64,000 nt of DNA from NCBI RefSeq assembly GCF_005048155.1, contig NZ_SUMB01000003.1, forward strand, positions 1 to 64,000, read 5' to 3'. The notes beneath the pieces were generated by a model. That model saw only the letters and a program-made list of their open reading frames with translations, was not told the origin of the DNA and made no database searches. This DNA comes from Streptomyces piniterrae. Lineage in GTDB: Bacteria > Actinomycetota > Actinomycetes > Streptomycetales > Streptomycetaceae. The translations under genes and the position numbers were made by a program. Positions 48,018-59,947 of this stretch are shown piece by piece (the stretch's first letter is position 1; each line of letters starts with the position of its first letter).

Positions 48018-50009
48018 GTGGAGCAGCAGCAGGCGACAACCCCGCGTCCGGACCGCACCTTTGTTGACGGCGCCGTCGGCGCCGGCAGCCCCGATGAGGG
48101 CGACGGCATCGACGTCGACCAGGCCGAGGCGGCGCTGGTCGAGCACTATCCCCGGCTGGTTCGACTGGCCTATCTCGTCCTTCCGCCCGGCATGGGCCGC
48201 AACCGGCGGGTGCTGACCGCACACGCGGTGACACAGCGGTCGCTGCCGCGCCAGCGCACCGCCACCCGCGATCTCGGTCTGCCCGACCGGCGCCGCGGCG
48301 CGGACGCGTCCACCGATCCCGCCTATGCCTTCCTGCGGCTGCGGGTCCTGCGGGCCGCGCTGGCCGCGGGGCGGCCGCGGCGGCTGCCCGCACTGCCGCC
48401 GCCGCTGCCCCAGGTGTGGGGGCTGCGGCTGTTCCCCCGGTCCGGCGGTGCCGATGAACTCGCCCTGGACCAGGCGCTGTCGGCGCTGTCGGGGCCGGGT
48501 CGTGCGGCCTACGTGCTGCGCGATCTGGAGCGGCTGACGGCGCAGGAGGCACGGCGGGTGCTGGAGGCCGCCGGGGTGGAGGGCGCCCGGGAGGCGCTGG
48601 ACGAGGCGGGCCGGGCGGCGGCGCCGGCCGGCAGCCGGGACCGGTCGCTGCTGGAGTCGGCGGAGTTCGACCCGTGCGCGTTGCAGGCCCGGCCGACGGA
48701 TCTGATCCGGCGGCGGCAGCACGTACGGGCGGCGCTGGCGGCGACCGCGGCGGCGCTGGTGTGCGGGACGATGCTGGCGCTGCCGGACGGCGGCTGGGGC
48801 CCGGACGGCGCGGCCGCACCGCCGTACGCGAAGAACCAGGCGGCCGAAGCGGCCCTGGATCCTGGCAAGTTGACGTTGACGCCGGCGAGCGCCTGGAAGC
48901 GCGCGGCCCGCGCGGACTTCGCGGCCTGGCCGGCGCGCGGCGACCGGGTCGGTGACAAGGCGCTGCTGCGCCGGGCACTGGCGGTGTGGGCCCGGCCGGG
49001 GGCGAAGGTGGCCGTCACGGCGACCCCCGGCACCGCGACCGGACCCGCGGCGGGACCGCCGCAGCTGCTGTTCGCGGGCGTCGTCGACCACTCCGTGGTG
49101 GTGCTGTTCCACGACGGTCTGCGGGTGGTGCGGTACGCGGAGTCCGCGGACGGCGAGGGCCAGGAGGACGGCTCCGGCGCGGCGCTGGACTTCGCGCGTA
49201 CGGACGGGGCGTCGGAGGCGTCGGCGGGTGCGCTGGTGGTGGGCCGTACGACGGGCAACGTCCGGTATCTGACGGCTCCCTGGGTGAAGTCGGCGCGGCT
49301 GGTCGATCTGCTGAAGCCCGCGGCCGCGGGGCAGGAGCTGCACATCGGCGCGAACGGTGTGACCTCCCCCGTGCCGTCGCCGCGCCCCGAGCGGAAGTGC
49401 ACGGCGTGGCCGGCGCTGCGGCTGGGCGGCGAGTTGCTGACCGATCTCGGCGAGCTGGCTCCGGCGCGGCTGGCGTACGGCGCGCCGCGCGAGGGGAGCC
49501 AGGGGGGCGAGGTGGACGGCCCGCAGGGCAGGGCGGCGTGGGCGCGGGCGGCCTGCCAGCTGCCGGCGGTGCGCGGGCAGGGCGTGCGGGAGGTGAACTC
49601 CTGGGAGTTCGCGGACCAGCCGCTGCCCGGGGGCGCGGGCAGCGCGGAGTGGGTGTGTACCCGCGCCGAGACCTGGCGCGGGTCCGGCAGCCGGACGATG
49701 GCGTTGTTCCAGGCGCCGCCGCCGGCCGGGCAGCCGTACGCGCCGGGGGCGGTGGCGGCGCGTGCCGAGGGCGGTGCGGCCTGCGGGCCGCGTGCGCCGG
49801 AGGCGCTGGCCGGGGTGCTGTGGAAGGCCTCGGACGGGCAGTGGTGGCTGCTGGCTGCGGGCAGCGAGCAGATCACCTCGATCAGGGCGACCGGCGGGGT
49901 GCGCGGCGAGGCGTCGGGTCGGCTGCTGGCGGTCCGGGCGGCCGCGGGTGACCGGGCGGAGCTGGTGGGACGGCTGGCGGACGGCGGCAGGGTGGAGGCG
50001 CTGCGGTAG
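48018..50009 (+). CDS. Membrane-anchored sigma-factor-like protein (paralogue of 6179-8083)
   Basis: 663-aa protein with the same layout as the protein encoded at 6179-8083. The sigma region 2-like VEHYPRLVRLAYLVLPPGMG is near residue 40, and the region 4-like ALSALSGPGRAAYVLRDLER is in the middle. Then come one membrane helix (ALAATAAALVCGTMLALPDG) and a large outer C-terminal domain with cysteines. A GTG start at 48018 is used; no good ribosome site is visible. The shared segments are highly alike (LRLFPRSGGADELALDQALS against LRLFPRAGGADELALDQALS). Role unknown; possibly surface-signal-controlled transcription. Confidence 0.7.
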   Translation: MEQQQATTPRPDRTFVDGAVGAGSPDEGDGIDVDQAEAALVEHYPRLVRLAYLVLPPGMGRNRRVLTAHAVTQRSLPRQRTATRDLGLPDRRRGADASTDPAYAFLRLRVLRAALAAGRPRRLPALPPPLPQVWGLRLFPRSGGADELALDQALSALSGPGRAAYVLRDLERLTAQEARRVLEAAGVEGAREALDEAGRAAAPAGSRDRSLLESAEFDPCALQARPTDLIRRRQHVRAALAATAAALVCGTMLALPDGGWGPDGAAAPPYAKNQAAEAALDPGKLTLTPASAWKRAARADFAAWPARGDRVGDKALLRRALAVWARPGAKVAVTATPGTATGPAAGPPQLLFAGVVDHSVVVLFHDGLRVVRYAESADGEGQEDGSGAALDFARTDGASEASAGALVVGRTTGNVRYLTAPWVKSARLVDLLKPAAAGQELHIGANGVTSPVPSPRPERKCTAWPALRLGGELLTDLGELAPARLAYGAPREGSQGGEVDGPQGRAAWARAACQLPAVRGQGVREVNSWEFADQPLPGGAGSAEWVCTRAETWRGSGSRTMALFQAPPPAGQPYAPGAVAARAEGGAACGPRAPEALAGVLWKASDGQWWLLAAGSEQITSIRATGGVRGEASGRLLAVRAAAGDRAELVGRLADGGRVEALR

Positions 50010-50118
50010 GAGCTGCGGCAGGCTCTTTTGGCCTCCCGCCCCCGCCTCCCCGGATTCCTCACCCGATTTCCTTGCACGAGGGGTATCGGCATTCCTTACC
50101 CGTCAGTACATTGACGCC

Positions 50119-51033
50119 ATGTCTAACACGGCCTCGTTGCGGCCCCAGCCGGTCGCGTCCGAACACATACCGCTGAAGGCCCGCAACGTCGACTTCGACT
50201 GGGCCGACACCCCGCTGCACTGGATCCCCGGCGACCCGTCCACCACCCACACGATCAATGTGCTGCACCTGCTGCTGCCGGCCGGCGAGCGCTGGTTCGT
50301 GCACGTCTACAAGCAGGTGCTGCCGCATATCCGCGATGCCCGGTTGCGCGAGGACGTGATCGGGTTCATCGGCCAGGAGGCGATGCACTCCAAGGCGCAC
50401 GACGACGTCCTGCCGCACCTCAAGGAGCAGGGCCTCGACCCGACGCCGTACACCGCGCAGGTCGACTGGTTCTTCGAGAAGCTGCTCGGCGACCGGACGC
50501 TGCCGCCCGGCCGGGCCCGTAAGTGGTGGCTGTTGGAGCGGGTCGCGACGATCGCCGCGATCGAGCACTACACCGCGTTCCTGGGCGACTGGGTGCTGAA
50601 CGCCGAGGTACTGGACGCCAAGGGCGCCGACCCGACGATGCTCGATCTGCTGCGCTGGCACGGCGCGGAGGAGGTCGAGCACCGCTCGGTGGCCTTCGAC
50701 CTCTTCATGCACCTGGACGGCGGCTACCGGCGGCGGGCACGCACCTGGGCGGTCGCCTTCACCGCCCTGGTCTTCCTCTGGCAGCGCGGCGTCCGGTTCT
50801 TCATGACGCACGACCCGTCGCTGGTCGACGGGAAAGCCAGCTTCCGGGAGTTCTTCCGCGCCGGACGGCAGGGGGTGCTGCCGACCACCGGAGCCATGGC
50901 CCGCTCGATCCCGCAGTACCTCAGCCGTACCTACCACCCCTCCCAGCACGGCAGCACCGAGCAGGCCGTCGCCTATCTCGCCGGATCCCCCGCCGCGACC
51001 GCGGCCGAGGCCCGTACGGCCGGAGGTGCCTGA
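50119..51033 (+). CDS. Metal-dependent hydrolase-like di-iron protein (PF10118 type)
   Basis: 304-aa helical protein. Two di-iron/ferritin-type motifs are visible: IGQEAMHSKAHDD (ExxH) and HGAEEVEHRSVAFD (EExxH), so a bound di-metal centre is likely. The family is annotated as metal-dependent hydrolase; the scaffold equally fits a di-iron oxygenase. The ATG is at 50119. The reductase gene starts right after its stop, and the pairing of a di-iron protein with its own electron-supply protein favours oxygenase chemistry, as inference. A GTCA-N6-TGAC repeat lies just before the start. Confidence 0.82.
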   Translation: MSNTASLRPQPVASEHIPLKARNVDFDWADTPLHWIPGDPSTTHTINVLHLLLPAGERWFVHVYKQVLPHIRDARLREDVIGFIGQEAMHSKAHDDVLPHLKEQGLDPTPYTAQVDWFFEKLLGDRTLPPGRARKWWLLERVATIAAIEHYTAFLGDWVLNAEVLDAKGADPTMLDLLRWHGAEEVEHRSVAFDLFMHLDGGYRRRARTWAVAFTALVFLWQRGVRFFMTHDPSLVDGKASFREFFRAGRQGVLPTTGAMARSIPQYLSRTYHPSQHGSTEQAVAYLAGSPAATAAEARTAGGA

Positions 51034-51034
51034 G

Positions 51035-52120
51035 ATGCCCCGTATGCGTACCTTCCTCGTGGTCGCCGGTGCCGCCCTGCTCGCCCGGCGGGCGCTGCGC
51101 AGCCGGGTCGCGGCCTCCCCGCTGTGGCCGATGCCCGCACTGGAGAACCCCACCTCGGGGCGCGGCCGCAAGGGCTCTCAGGCGCGGCAACTGACGGTCA
51201 CGGAGCGCACGGAGGAGGCCGAGGGCGTGGTGCGGCTGCGCCTGGAGGGCACGGAACTCCCGTCCTGGGAACCGGGCGCGCATATCGACCTGGTGCTGCC
51301 GTCGGGGACGGTACGCCAGTACTCGCTGTGCGGGGAGCCGGCGACGCCCGGCTCGTACACCATCGCGACCCGGCTGATCGAGGACGGCAGGGGCGGCTCG
51401 CGCGAGGTGCACGAGCAGCTGCACGAGGGGACCGTGGTCGAGGTCCGCGGCCCGCGCAACCGCTTCCCCCTCGGGGACAGCCACGCCTATGTCTTCATCG
51501 CGGGCGGTATCGGCATCACCCCGATCCTGCCGATGCTGCGGCAGGCCGAGCGGGAGGGGGTGCCATGGCGGCTGCTGTACGGCGGCAGGTCGCGGGCCTC
51601 CATGCCGTTCCTGGCGGAGATCGAGAAGCTGGCGGGGGCCGGCACGGACCGGGTCACGGTGGTCGCCGAGGACGAGGACGGCCGGCCCGACCTCGCCGCG
51701 GTACTCGCCGGGGCGCCCCCGTATGCCGCCGTCTACTGCTGCGGGCCCGAACCGCTGATGGACGCGGTGGCCGCGCTGCTGCCCGACGGACCGGACGCAC
51801 CGACCCTGCACACGGAGCGGTTCGCGCCGGCCGCGCCGGCGCCGGCCGGCGGCAGTGCGCCGTTCGAGGTGGAACTGCGGCGCACCGGCCGTACGGTCAG
51901 CGTGCCGTCGGACACCAGCGTGCTGCGGGCGATCCGTGACCAGGCGCTGCCGGACCTGCCGTACTCCTGTGAACAGGGCTTCTGCGGAACCTGCCAACAG
52001 CGGGTGCTGGCCGGTGAGGTGGACCACCGCGACGACCTGCTGACGGACGCCGAGCGCGACGACTCGCTGCTGATCTGCGTCTCACGGGCGCGCGGCGACC
52101 GGCTCGTCCTCGACCTGTGA
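51035..52120 (+). CDS. Ferredoxin reductase of the phthalate dioxygenase reductase (VanB) type
   Basis: 361-aa electron-transfer protein. The flavin site is RQYSLCGEP, NAD binding is GGIGITPILPMLRQAE and CCGPEPLMDAV, and the C-terminal plant-type 2Fe-2S cluster is CEQGFCGTCQQ with a distal Cys in LLICVSRA. The N-terminus has a short hydrophobic stretch (TFLVVAGAALLARR), so it may associate with the membrane. The ATG at 51035 has GGAGG 8 nt upstream and begins one base after the upstream stop. It should feed electrons to the di-iron protein next door. Confidence 0.9.
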   Translation: MPRMRTFLVVAGAALLARRALRSRVAASPLWPMPALENPTSGRGRKGSQARQLTVTERTEEAEGVVRLRLEGTELPSWEPGAHIDLVLPSGTVRQYSLCGEPATPGSYTIATRLIEDGRGGSREVHEQLHEGTVVEVRGPRNRFPLGDSHAYVFIAGGIGITPILPMLRQAEREGVPWRLLYGGRSRASMPFLAEIEKLAGAGTDRVTVVAEDEDGRPDLAAVLAGAPPYAAVYCCGPEPLMDAVAALLPDGPDAPTLHTERFAPAAPAPAGGSAPFEVELRRTGRTVSVPSDTSVLRAIRDQALPDLPYSCEQGFCGTCQQRVLAGEVDHRDDLLTDAERDDSLLICVSRARGDRLVLDL

Positions 52121-52197
52121 CCCCGTCCGCCCGTTCTGCCCGTCGGCCGTAATTTCTTCGGTTCCGTGGGGCGCCCCAGGTCGTTAGGGTGGTGCGC

Positions 52198-52935
52198 ATG
52201 ACGACCGGGGCGCGCCGCAGGATGGGCGTCGAGGAACGACGCGAGCAACTCATCGCCGTCGCACTCGACCTCTTCAGCCACCGTTCCCCCGAGGATGTGT
52301 CGATAGACGAGATAGCCGAGGCGGCCGGGATCTCCCGGCCGCTGGTCTACCACTACTTCCCGGGCAAGCAGCAGCTCTACGAGGCCGCACTGCGACGCGC
52401 CGCCGAGGAGCTCACCACCCGCTTCGTCGAACCGCACGAGGGCCCGCTGGGCGCCCGGCTGCTGCGCGTCATGGAGCGGTTCTTCGACTTCGTGGACGAA
52501 CACGGCCCCGGCTTCTCCGCGCTGATGCGGGGCGGCCCGGCGGTGGGCTCCGCTGGCCGCACCGGCGCGATGATCGACGACGTGCGCCAGGCCGCCTACG
52601 AGCAGATCCTCGCGCATCTCGACGTCCCGCGGCCCGCCGCGCGGCTGGAGTTGGTGGTCCGCTCGTGGATCTCCCTGGCCGAGACGACGGCGTTGCTCTG
52701 GCTGGACGGGCGGGGGGTCCCCCGCGCCGAGGCGGTTCTGCGCGCCGAGCGGGTTCCGCGCGCGGAGTTGGAACGGCAGCTCGTCCACGACTTCGTGGCG
52801 CTGGCCGCGGTGAGCGCGGCGTACGACGAGGAAATGGCGGCGGTGGTCCGCCGGATGCTGGCGGACGAACCCGAGGACGGAATGTTCGCGGATCTCGTGG
52901 GCCGGTTGATGGCGCTTCCCCCGGTGCGGGCGTAG
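52198..52935 (+). CDS. TetR-family transcriptional regulator
   Basis: 245-aa regulator. HTH: SIDEIAEAAGISRPLVYHYF then PGKQQLYEAAL (about residues 35-65). The ligand domain is helical and longer than average. The ATG at 52198 was chosen over GTG at 52189. It lies 77 bp after the reductase gene on the same strand, so it probably regulates that pair. The ligand is unknown. Confidence 0.9.
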   Translation: MTTGARRRMGVEERREQLIAVALDLFSHRSPEDVSIDEIAEAAGISRPLVYHYFPGKQQLYEAALRRAAEELTTRFVEPHEGPLGARLLRVMERFFDFVDEHGPGFSALMRGGPAVGSAGRTGAMIDDVRQAAYEQILAHLDVPRPAARLELVVRSWISLAETTALLWLDGRGVPRAEAVLRAERVPRAELERQLVHDFVALAAVSAAYDEEMAAVVRRMLADEPEDGMFADLVGRLMALPPVRA

Positions 52936-52990
52936 CCGGATCCGCTGCGCTCTGCCCGGTGGACGGGCCTCCTGTAGGACAATTCCCGCC

Positions 52991-53506
52991 ATGAACGTGA
53001 TCACCTTCCGGCTCGCCGACGACGCACACGATCTGCCCGCCCTGGTCGCCCTGTACGACGGTGCGGCGCGCTGGATGGAGGCGTCCGGCATCGATCAGTG
53101 GAAGCCCGGCGGAAAGGGTGCGGAGCACTTCCGGCGGCGGATGAAGGAGGGCGAGGTCTGGCTGGCGGAGGCCGGCGGGCGCATAGCGGGGGCCTTCGAG
53201 CTGTGGTGGGAGGACGAGCCCGCGTGGGGGCCGCAGCCGCCGGAGGCGGGGTATGTGCACCGGCTGATGGTGGACCGGGCCCATGCGCCGGCCGGGACCG
53301 GGCGGGCGATGCTGGCGCACGCCGAGCGGCGGATCGCGGAGGTCGGCAGGGCCTGGTCCCGGCTGGACTGCATCGCGGCCAATCCCCGGTTGCGTACGTA
53401 CTACGAGGGTGCCGGATACACCGTCGTCGGGGAGCGGTCCGACAAGAAGGACGGTGGCGGCAGTCCGTACGCCGTCACCCTCCTGGAGAAGCGGCTGGCC
53501 GGGTAG
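52991..53506 (+). CDS. GNAT-family acetyltransferase
   Basis: 171-aa GNAT protein. Acetyl-CoA motif A is [20 protein letters not shown], followed by [18 protein letters not shown] (motif B). The N-terminal part has [10 protein letters not shown], seen in a common actinobacterial GNAT group. The substrate is unknown. It follows the TetR gene by 55 bp and ends shortly before the convergent pullulanase gene. Confidence 0.88.
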   Translation: MNVITFRLADDAHDLPALVALYDGAARWMEASGIDQWKPGGKGAEHFRRRMKEGEVWLAEAGGRIAGAFELWWEDEPAWGPQPPEAGYVHRLMVDRAHAPAGTGRAMLAHAERRIAEVGRAWSRLDCIAANPRLRTYYEGAGYTVVGERSDKKDGGGSPYAVTLLEKRLAG

Positions 53507-53546
53507 CCCGTGGGAGCGCGGCCGCGCACGCCCCCACGGGCCGGTG

Positions 53547-56183
<2,637 letters not shown>

Positions 56184-56274
56184 GGCTCCTCCTGAGACGG
56201 GGGACGGAGTGGCATGGCCCGGCAACGCGCCTTGCTCTGGGGGCCGTTGATCGTTCTAGTCGCCCGAATTCCTC

Positions 56275-56304
56275 CTTGCAAGACCTTACGCAAGACATTG
56301 CAAC
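56275..56304. promoter_or_regulatory. Operator-like motif upstream of pullulanase gene (MalR candidate)
   Basis: AGACCTTACGCAAGA at 56281-56295 differs at two positions from a motif at 62217-62231 upstream of malE. CTTGC and GCAAG arms (56275-56279, 56290-56294) frame it, and ATTGCAAC follows at 56297, as it also does near malE. Shared sites suggest shared control, most likely by the LacI-type repressor encoded between these genes. Confidence 0.6.
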
Positions 56305-56431
56305 GGTGTTACGTTCGATCCGAACCGGTCCGGCCGGCCGATGGGTTCGCGCACCATCCGCCGGACCCCACGCGCCCGGCCGGCCGGACCGGCCTCCACT
56401 CCCCCGCCTCATGCCGTCATCGAGGCGGCGG

Positions 56432-57487
56432 TCACCCCGGGGCGGGCCCCGTGGAGCCGCGGACGACCAGCTCCGGCTGGAAGACGAACTCGGTGTGCTG
56501 CACGGGCGCCGTCGACCCTTCCGCGCGGCCGCGGATCTCCTCGATCAGGGCGCCGACGGCCGCGGAGGCCATGGCCTGGACCGGCTGCCGCACCGTCGTC
56601 AGGGGCGGGTCGGTGAAGGCGATCAGCTGGGAGTCGTCGAAGCCGACGACCGACACCTGGTCCGGTACGCCGAGACCGCGCTGCCGGGCCGCGCGCACCA
56701 CGCCCAGCGCCATCAGATCGCTGCCGCAGACGATGCCGGTACAGCCCTCGTCGAGGAGAGTGGCGGCCGCCGCATGGCCGCCCTCGACGCTGAACAGGGT
56801 GTGCCGGACACGCCGTTCGGCCTGCCCCCTCGACAGGCCGAACGACTCGCCCAGTGCCGCCATGAACCCCTCGGCCTTGCGGCGCGAGGGCACGTAGCGG
56901 GCCGGCCCGACGGCGAGGCCGATCCGCTCATGGCCCAGCTCGGCCAGATGGCGTACGGCCATCCGGGCCGCCGCCCCGTCGTCGGGCGAGACGAAGGGCG
57001 CGGCGATGTGCTCGTTGTAGCCGTTGATGAGCACTAAAGGGACGCCGCGGGAAGTCAGCCGGGCGTAGCGGGCCGGGTCGGCGCCGGTGTCGGCGTGCAG
57101 CCCGGACAGGAAGACGATGCCGGTGACACCGCGCTCCTCCAGCTGCTCGACGAGCTCGTCCTCGGTCGCGCCGCCCGGCATCTGGGTGCACAGGACCGGG
57201 GTGTAGCCGTGTCCGGCCAGCGACTGCTCGATGATCTGGGCGAAGGCGGGGAAGATCGGATTGGTCAGTTCGGGAATGACCAGCCCGACCAGTCCCGCGC
57301 TGCGCCGCCGCAGCCGTACCGGGCGCTCGTAGCCGAGGACGTCGAGGGCGGCGAGCACCCGCTGCCGGGTGCTCGCCGCGACGCCCGCCTTGCCGTTCAG
57401 GACGCGGCTGGCGGTCGCCTCGCTGACCCGCGCCTGACCGGCGATGTCGGCCAGCCGCGGGGTGGTGCGGGAAGCGGGCAGGGTCAC
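56432..57487 (-). CDS. malR: LacI-family repressor of the maltose operon
   Basis: 351-aa LacI/GalR repressor. The HTH and hinge are [20 protein letters not shown] then [22 protein letters not shown]. The ligand domain has [40 protein letters not shown] and [19 protein letters not shown]. The GTG at 57487 overlaps the stop of aglA (GTGA), so it is the last gene of the malEFG-aglA operon and would autoregulate. Probably binds the CTTGC ... GCAAG-type sites upstream of malE and of the pullulanase gene. The gene name follows its context. Confidence 0.86.
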   Translation of the reverse strand: MTLPASRTTPRLADIAGQARVSEATASRVLNGKAGVAASTRQRVLAALDVLGYERPVRLRRRSAGLVGLVIPELTNPIFPAFAQIIEQSLAGHGYTPVLCTQMPGGATEDELVEQLEERGVTGIVFLSGLHADTGADPARYARLTSRGVPLVLINGYNEHIAAPFVSPDDGAAARMAVRHLAELGHERIGLAVGPARYVPSRRKAEGFMAALGESFGLSRGQAERRVRHTLFSVEGGHAAAATLLDEGCTGIVCGSDLMALGVVRAARQRGLGVPDQVSVVGFDDSQLIAFTDPPLTTVRQPVQAMASAAVGALIEEIRGRAEGSTAPVQHTEFVFQPELVVRGSTGPAPG

Positions 57488-59073
57488 GCCTCCCACCAGA
57501 CGGCGGTGTCCGCGGGAAGGGTGAACTCGCCCTCGGCGAGCGGCAGTTCGCGGGAGGCGAGGAGCAGCCGCCCGTAGACCCGGTCCAGCCGGGCCGGGGC
57601 GTCGGTCGTGTTGACCGTGCAGATCAGGCCGCCGGGGCGGCGGAAGGCCAGTACGCCGTCGGGCGCGTCCAGCCACTCCACCGCGTCGCCCGCGCCGAGT
57701 CCGGGGTGTGCGCGGCGCAGGGTGAGTGCGGCGCGGTACAGCTCCAGCGTGGAGGACGGGTCGCCGGTCTGGGCCTGGACGGTCAGCTGGGCCCAGTCGG
57801 CGGGCTGCGGCAGCCAGCTGCCGCCGGTGCCGAAGCCGAACGGCGGCTCGTCGCCGGCCCACGGGAGCGGTACCCGGCAGCCGTCGCGCAGACCGTCCTG
57901 GCCGGTGTCCCTGGAACCCCGGGAGAACGCCGGGTCCTGGCGGACCTCGTCGGGCAGGTCGGTCACCTCGGGCAGGCCCAGTTCCTCGCCCTGGTAGACG
58001 TACGCCGAGCCGGGCAGCGCCAGCATCAGCAGGGCCGCGGCGCGGGCCCGGTCCGGGCCGCCGCCGAGCCGGGTGCGGTGGCGTACGACGTCGTGGTTGG
58101 AGAGCACCCAGGTGGTGGGAGCGCCGACCGGGCGCATCGCGTCCAGCGAGGAGTCGATGGCCTCGCGCAGGGCGGCGGCGTCCCAGTCGGTGTTCAGGTA
58201 GTGGAAGTTGAACGCCTGGTGCAGCTCGTCGGGGCGCAGGTAGAGGGCGGTGCGGTCGGCGCTGGGCGTCCATGCCTCGGCGACGCCGATGCGGTCCCCC
58301 GCGTACTCGTCCAGGACGGTGCGCCAGGAGCGGTAGATGTCGTGCACACCGTCCTGGTCGAAGAACGGCAGGACCTGGTTGCCGAGCAGTTTGAGCTGCC
58401 CGCCGTGGCCCATGTCGGGCAGCCCGGCGGCCTTGACCAGGCCGTGTGCGACGTCGACGCGGAAGCCGTCCACGCCCAGGTCCAGCCAGAACCGCAGGAT
58501 GGAGCGGAACTCGTCCTGGACGGCGGGGTTCTCCCAGTTGAAGTCGGGCTGCTCCGGGGCGAAGAGGTGGAGGTACCACTCGCCGTCGGGGACCCGGGTC
58601 CAGGCGGGGCCGCCGAAGATGGACTCCCAGTCGTTGGGCGGAAGTTCGCCGTTCTCGCCGCGCCCCTTGCGGAAGTGGAAGCGCTCGCGCAGCGTCGAGC
58701 CGGGGCCCTCGGCCAGCGCGCGCCGGAACCAGTCGTGCTGGGTGGAGCAGTGGTTGGGGACGATGTCGACGATGATGCGCAGGCCGAGTTCGTGGGCCTG
58801 GTGGATCACCGCTTCGGCGTCGTCCAGGGTGCCGAAGACCGGTTCGATGGCGCGGTAGTCGGAGACGTCGTATCCGGCGTCGGCCTGCGGGGAGGCGTAG
58901 AAGGGGCTGAGCCAGACGGCGTCCACGCCCAGCTCCTTGAGGTACGGCAGGCGGCTCGCGATACCCGCCAGGTCCCCCATGCCGTCGCCGTTGCCGTCGG
59001 CGAAGCTGCGCGGATAGACCTGGTAGATCACCGCGTCGCGCCACCAGTCGGTGTGGTTGTGCTGTTGGGTCAT
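57484..59073 (-). CDS. aglA: Alpha-glucosidase, GH13
   Basis: 529-aa cytoplasmic GH13 enzyme (no signal peptide) that hydrolyses maltose or maltodextrins to glucose. The catalytic residues are Asp in DGFRVDVAHG, Glu in GVAEAW and Asp in SNHDVVRH; region I is DIVPNHCS. It is more than 70 percent alike by eye to the glucosidase encoded from 62417. The ATG follows the malG stop by one base, and its own stop overlaps malR. Fourth gene of the operon, and its likely supplier is MalEFG. Confidence 0.93.
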   Translation of the reverse strand: MTQQHNHTDWWRDAVIYQVYPRSFADGNGDGMGDLAGIASRLPYLKELGVDAVWLSPFYASPQADAGYDVSDYRAIEPVFGTLDDAEAVIHQAHELGLRIIVDIVPNHCSTQHDWFRRALAEGPGSTLRERFHFRKGRGENGELPPNDWESIFGGPAWTRVPDGEWYLHLFAPEQPDFNWENPAVQDEFRSILRFWLDLGVDGFRVDVAHGLVKAAGLPDMGHGGQLKLLGNQVLPFFDQDGVHDIYRSWRTVLDEYAGDRIGVAEAWTPSADRTALYLRPDELHQAFNFHYLNTDWDAAALREAIDSSLDAMRPVGAPTTWVLSNHDVVRHRTRLGGGPDRARAAALLMLALPGSAYVYQGEELGLPEVTDLPDEVRQDPAFSRGSRDTGQDGLRDGCRVPLPWAGDEPPFGFGTGGSWLPQPADWAQLTVQAQTGDPSSTLELYRAALTLRRAHPGLGAGDAVEWLDAPDGVLAFRRPGGLICTVNTTDAPARLDRVYGRLLLASRELPLAEGEFTLPADTAVWWEA

Positions 59074-59074
59074 G

Positions 59075-59947
59075 TCATCCCTTGGTAGTGCCGGCGGTCA
59101 GTCCGGATACGAGGTGGCGCTGGGCGAAGGCGAAGACGAGCGCGGCCGGTACGGCGATGATCACGGCGGCGGCGGTCATCGATCCCCAGTCGTTGGTGTA
59201 CTGGTTGACGAAGGTCTGCAGGCCGCCGGCGAGGGTGAGGTTCTCCTCGCCGGTCATGAACGCGGAGGCGTAGGCGACTTCGGCCCAGGCGGTCACGAAG
59301 GTGTAGAAGCCGGTGACGGCGAGCCCCGGCCGGGCGAGCGGCAGCACCAGGCGCCAGAAGGTGCCGAACGGGTTGAGGCCGTCGACCCGCCCCGCCTCGT
59401 CGATCTCCACCGGGATGGTGTCGAAGAAGCCCTTCATCATCCAGGCGCAGAACGGCACGGCGATGGTGAGGTACGTGATGACCAGGCCCGCGGGCTGGTT
59501 GAGCAGATTGAGGCTCGCCAGCAGGTTGTAGAGCGGCACGATCAGCACCGCGACCGGGAACATCTGGGTGATCAGCAGCAGCCACATCAGCGGGCGCATC
59601 CCGGGGAAGCGGAAGCGGCTGACGGCGTAGCCGGTGGTGGCCGCGATGAAGACCCCGAGGACGGTGGTCGCACCCACGATGATCACGGAGTTCCTGAACC
59701 AGGTCAGGAACTCGGTATCGGCCAGTACGTGGCTGTAGTTGGCGAAGGTGAAGTGGGTGACCAGGCCGGTGGAGAAGGCGTCGTTCTTCGGTTTGAACGA
59801 GGTCACCAGCAGCCACAGGGGCGGGAAGACGGCCACGGCCGCGGCGGCGATCAGGGCCGCGTGCAGCCCGGCCGAGGCCAGCGGGCTTCTCTTGTTACGC
59901 ATGCTTCGCCTGGGCGTCACGGTCGGCTTGGCGGACACGGTCACCAC
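59075..59947 (-). CDS. malG: Maltose/maltodextrin ABC transporter permease
   Basis: 290-aa inner-membrane permease with six predicted helices, partner of MalF. The cytoplasmic EAA loop is DEAGRVDGLNPFGTFWRLVL (in part), as expected for contact with the ATPase. The C-terminus ends ...LVSGLTAGTTKG. The GTG start at 59947 overlaps the malF end. No ATPase gene is in the operon; Streptomyces uses the shared ATPase MsiK encoded elsewhere, which is likely here too. Confidence 0.93.
   Translation of the reverse strand: MVTVSAKPTVTPRRSMRNKRSPLASAGLHAALIAAAAVAVFPPLWLLVTSFKPKNDAFSTGLVTHFTFANYSHVLADTEFLTWFRNSVIIVGATTVLGVFIAATTGYAVSRFRFPGMRPLMWLLLITQMFPVAVLIVPLYNLLASLNLLNQPAGLVITYLTIAVPFCAWMMKGFFDTIPVEIDEAGRVDGLNPFGTFWRLVLPLARPGLAVTGFYTFVTAWAEVAYASAFMTGEENLTLAGGLQTFVNQYTNDWGSMTAAAVIIAVPAALVFAFAQRHLVSGLTAGTTKG

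Noticed and set aside
57706..59088. 460-codon plus-strand frame opposite aglA
   Set aside because: aglA carries all GH13 catalytic motifs; the opposite frame is repetitive Val/Gly/Ala/Glu translation.
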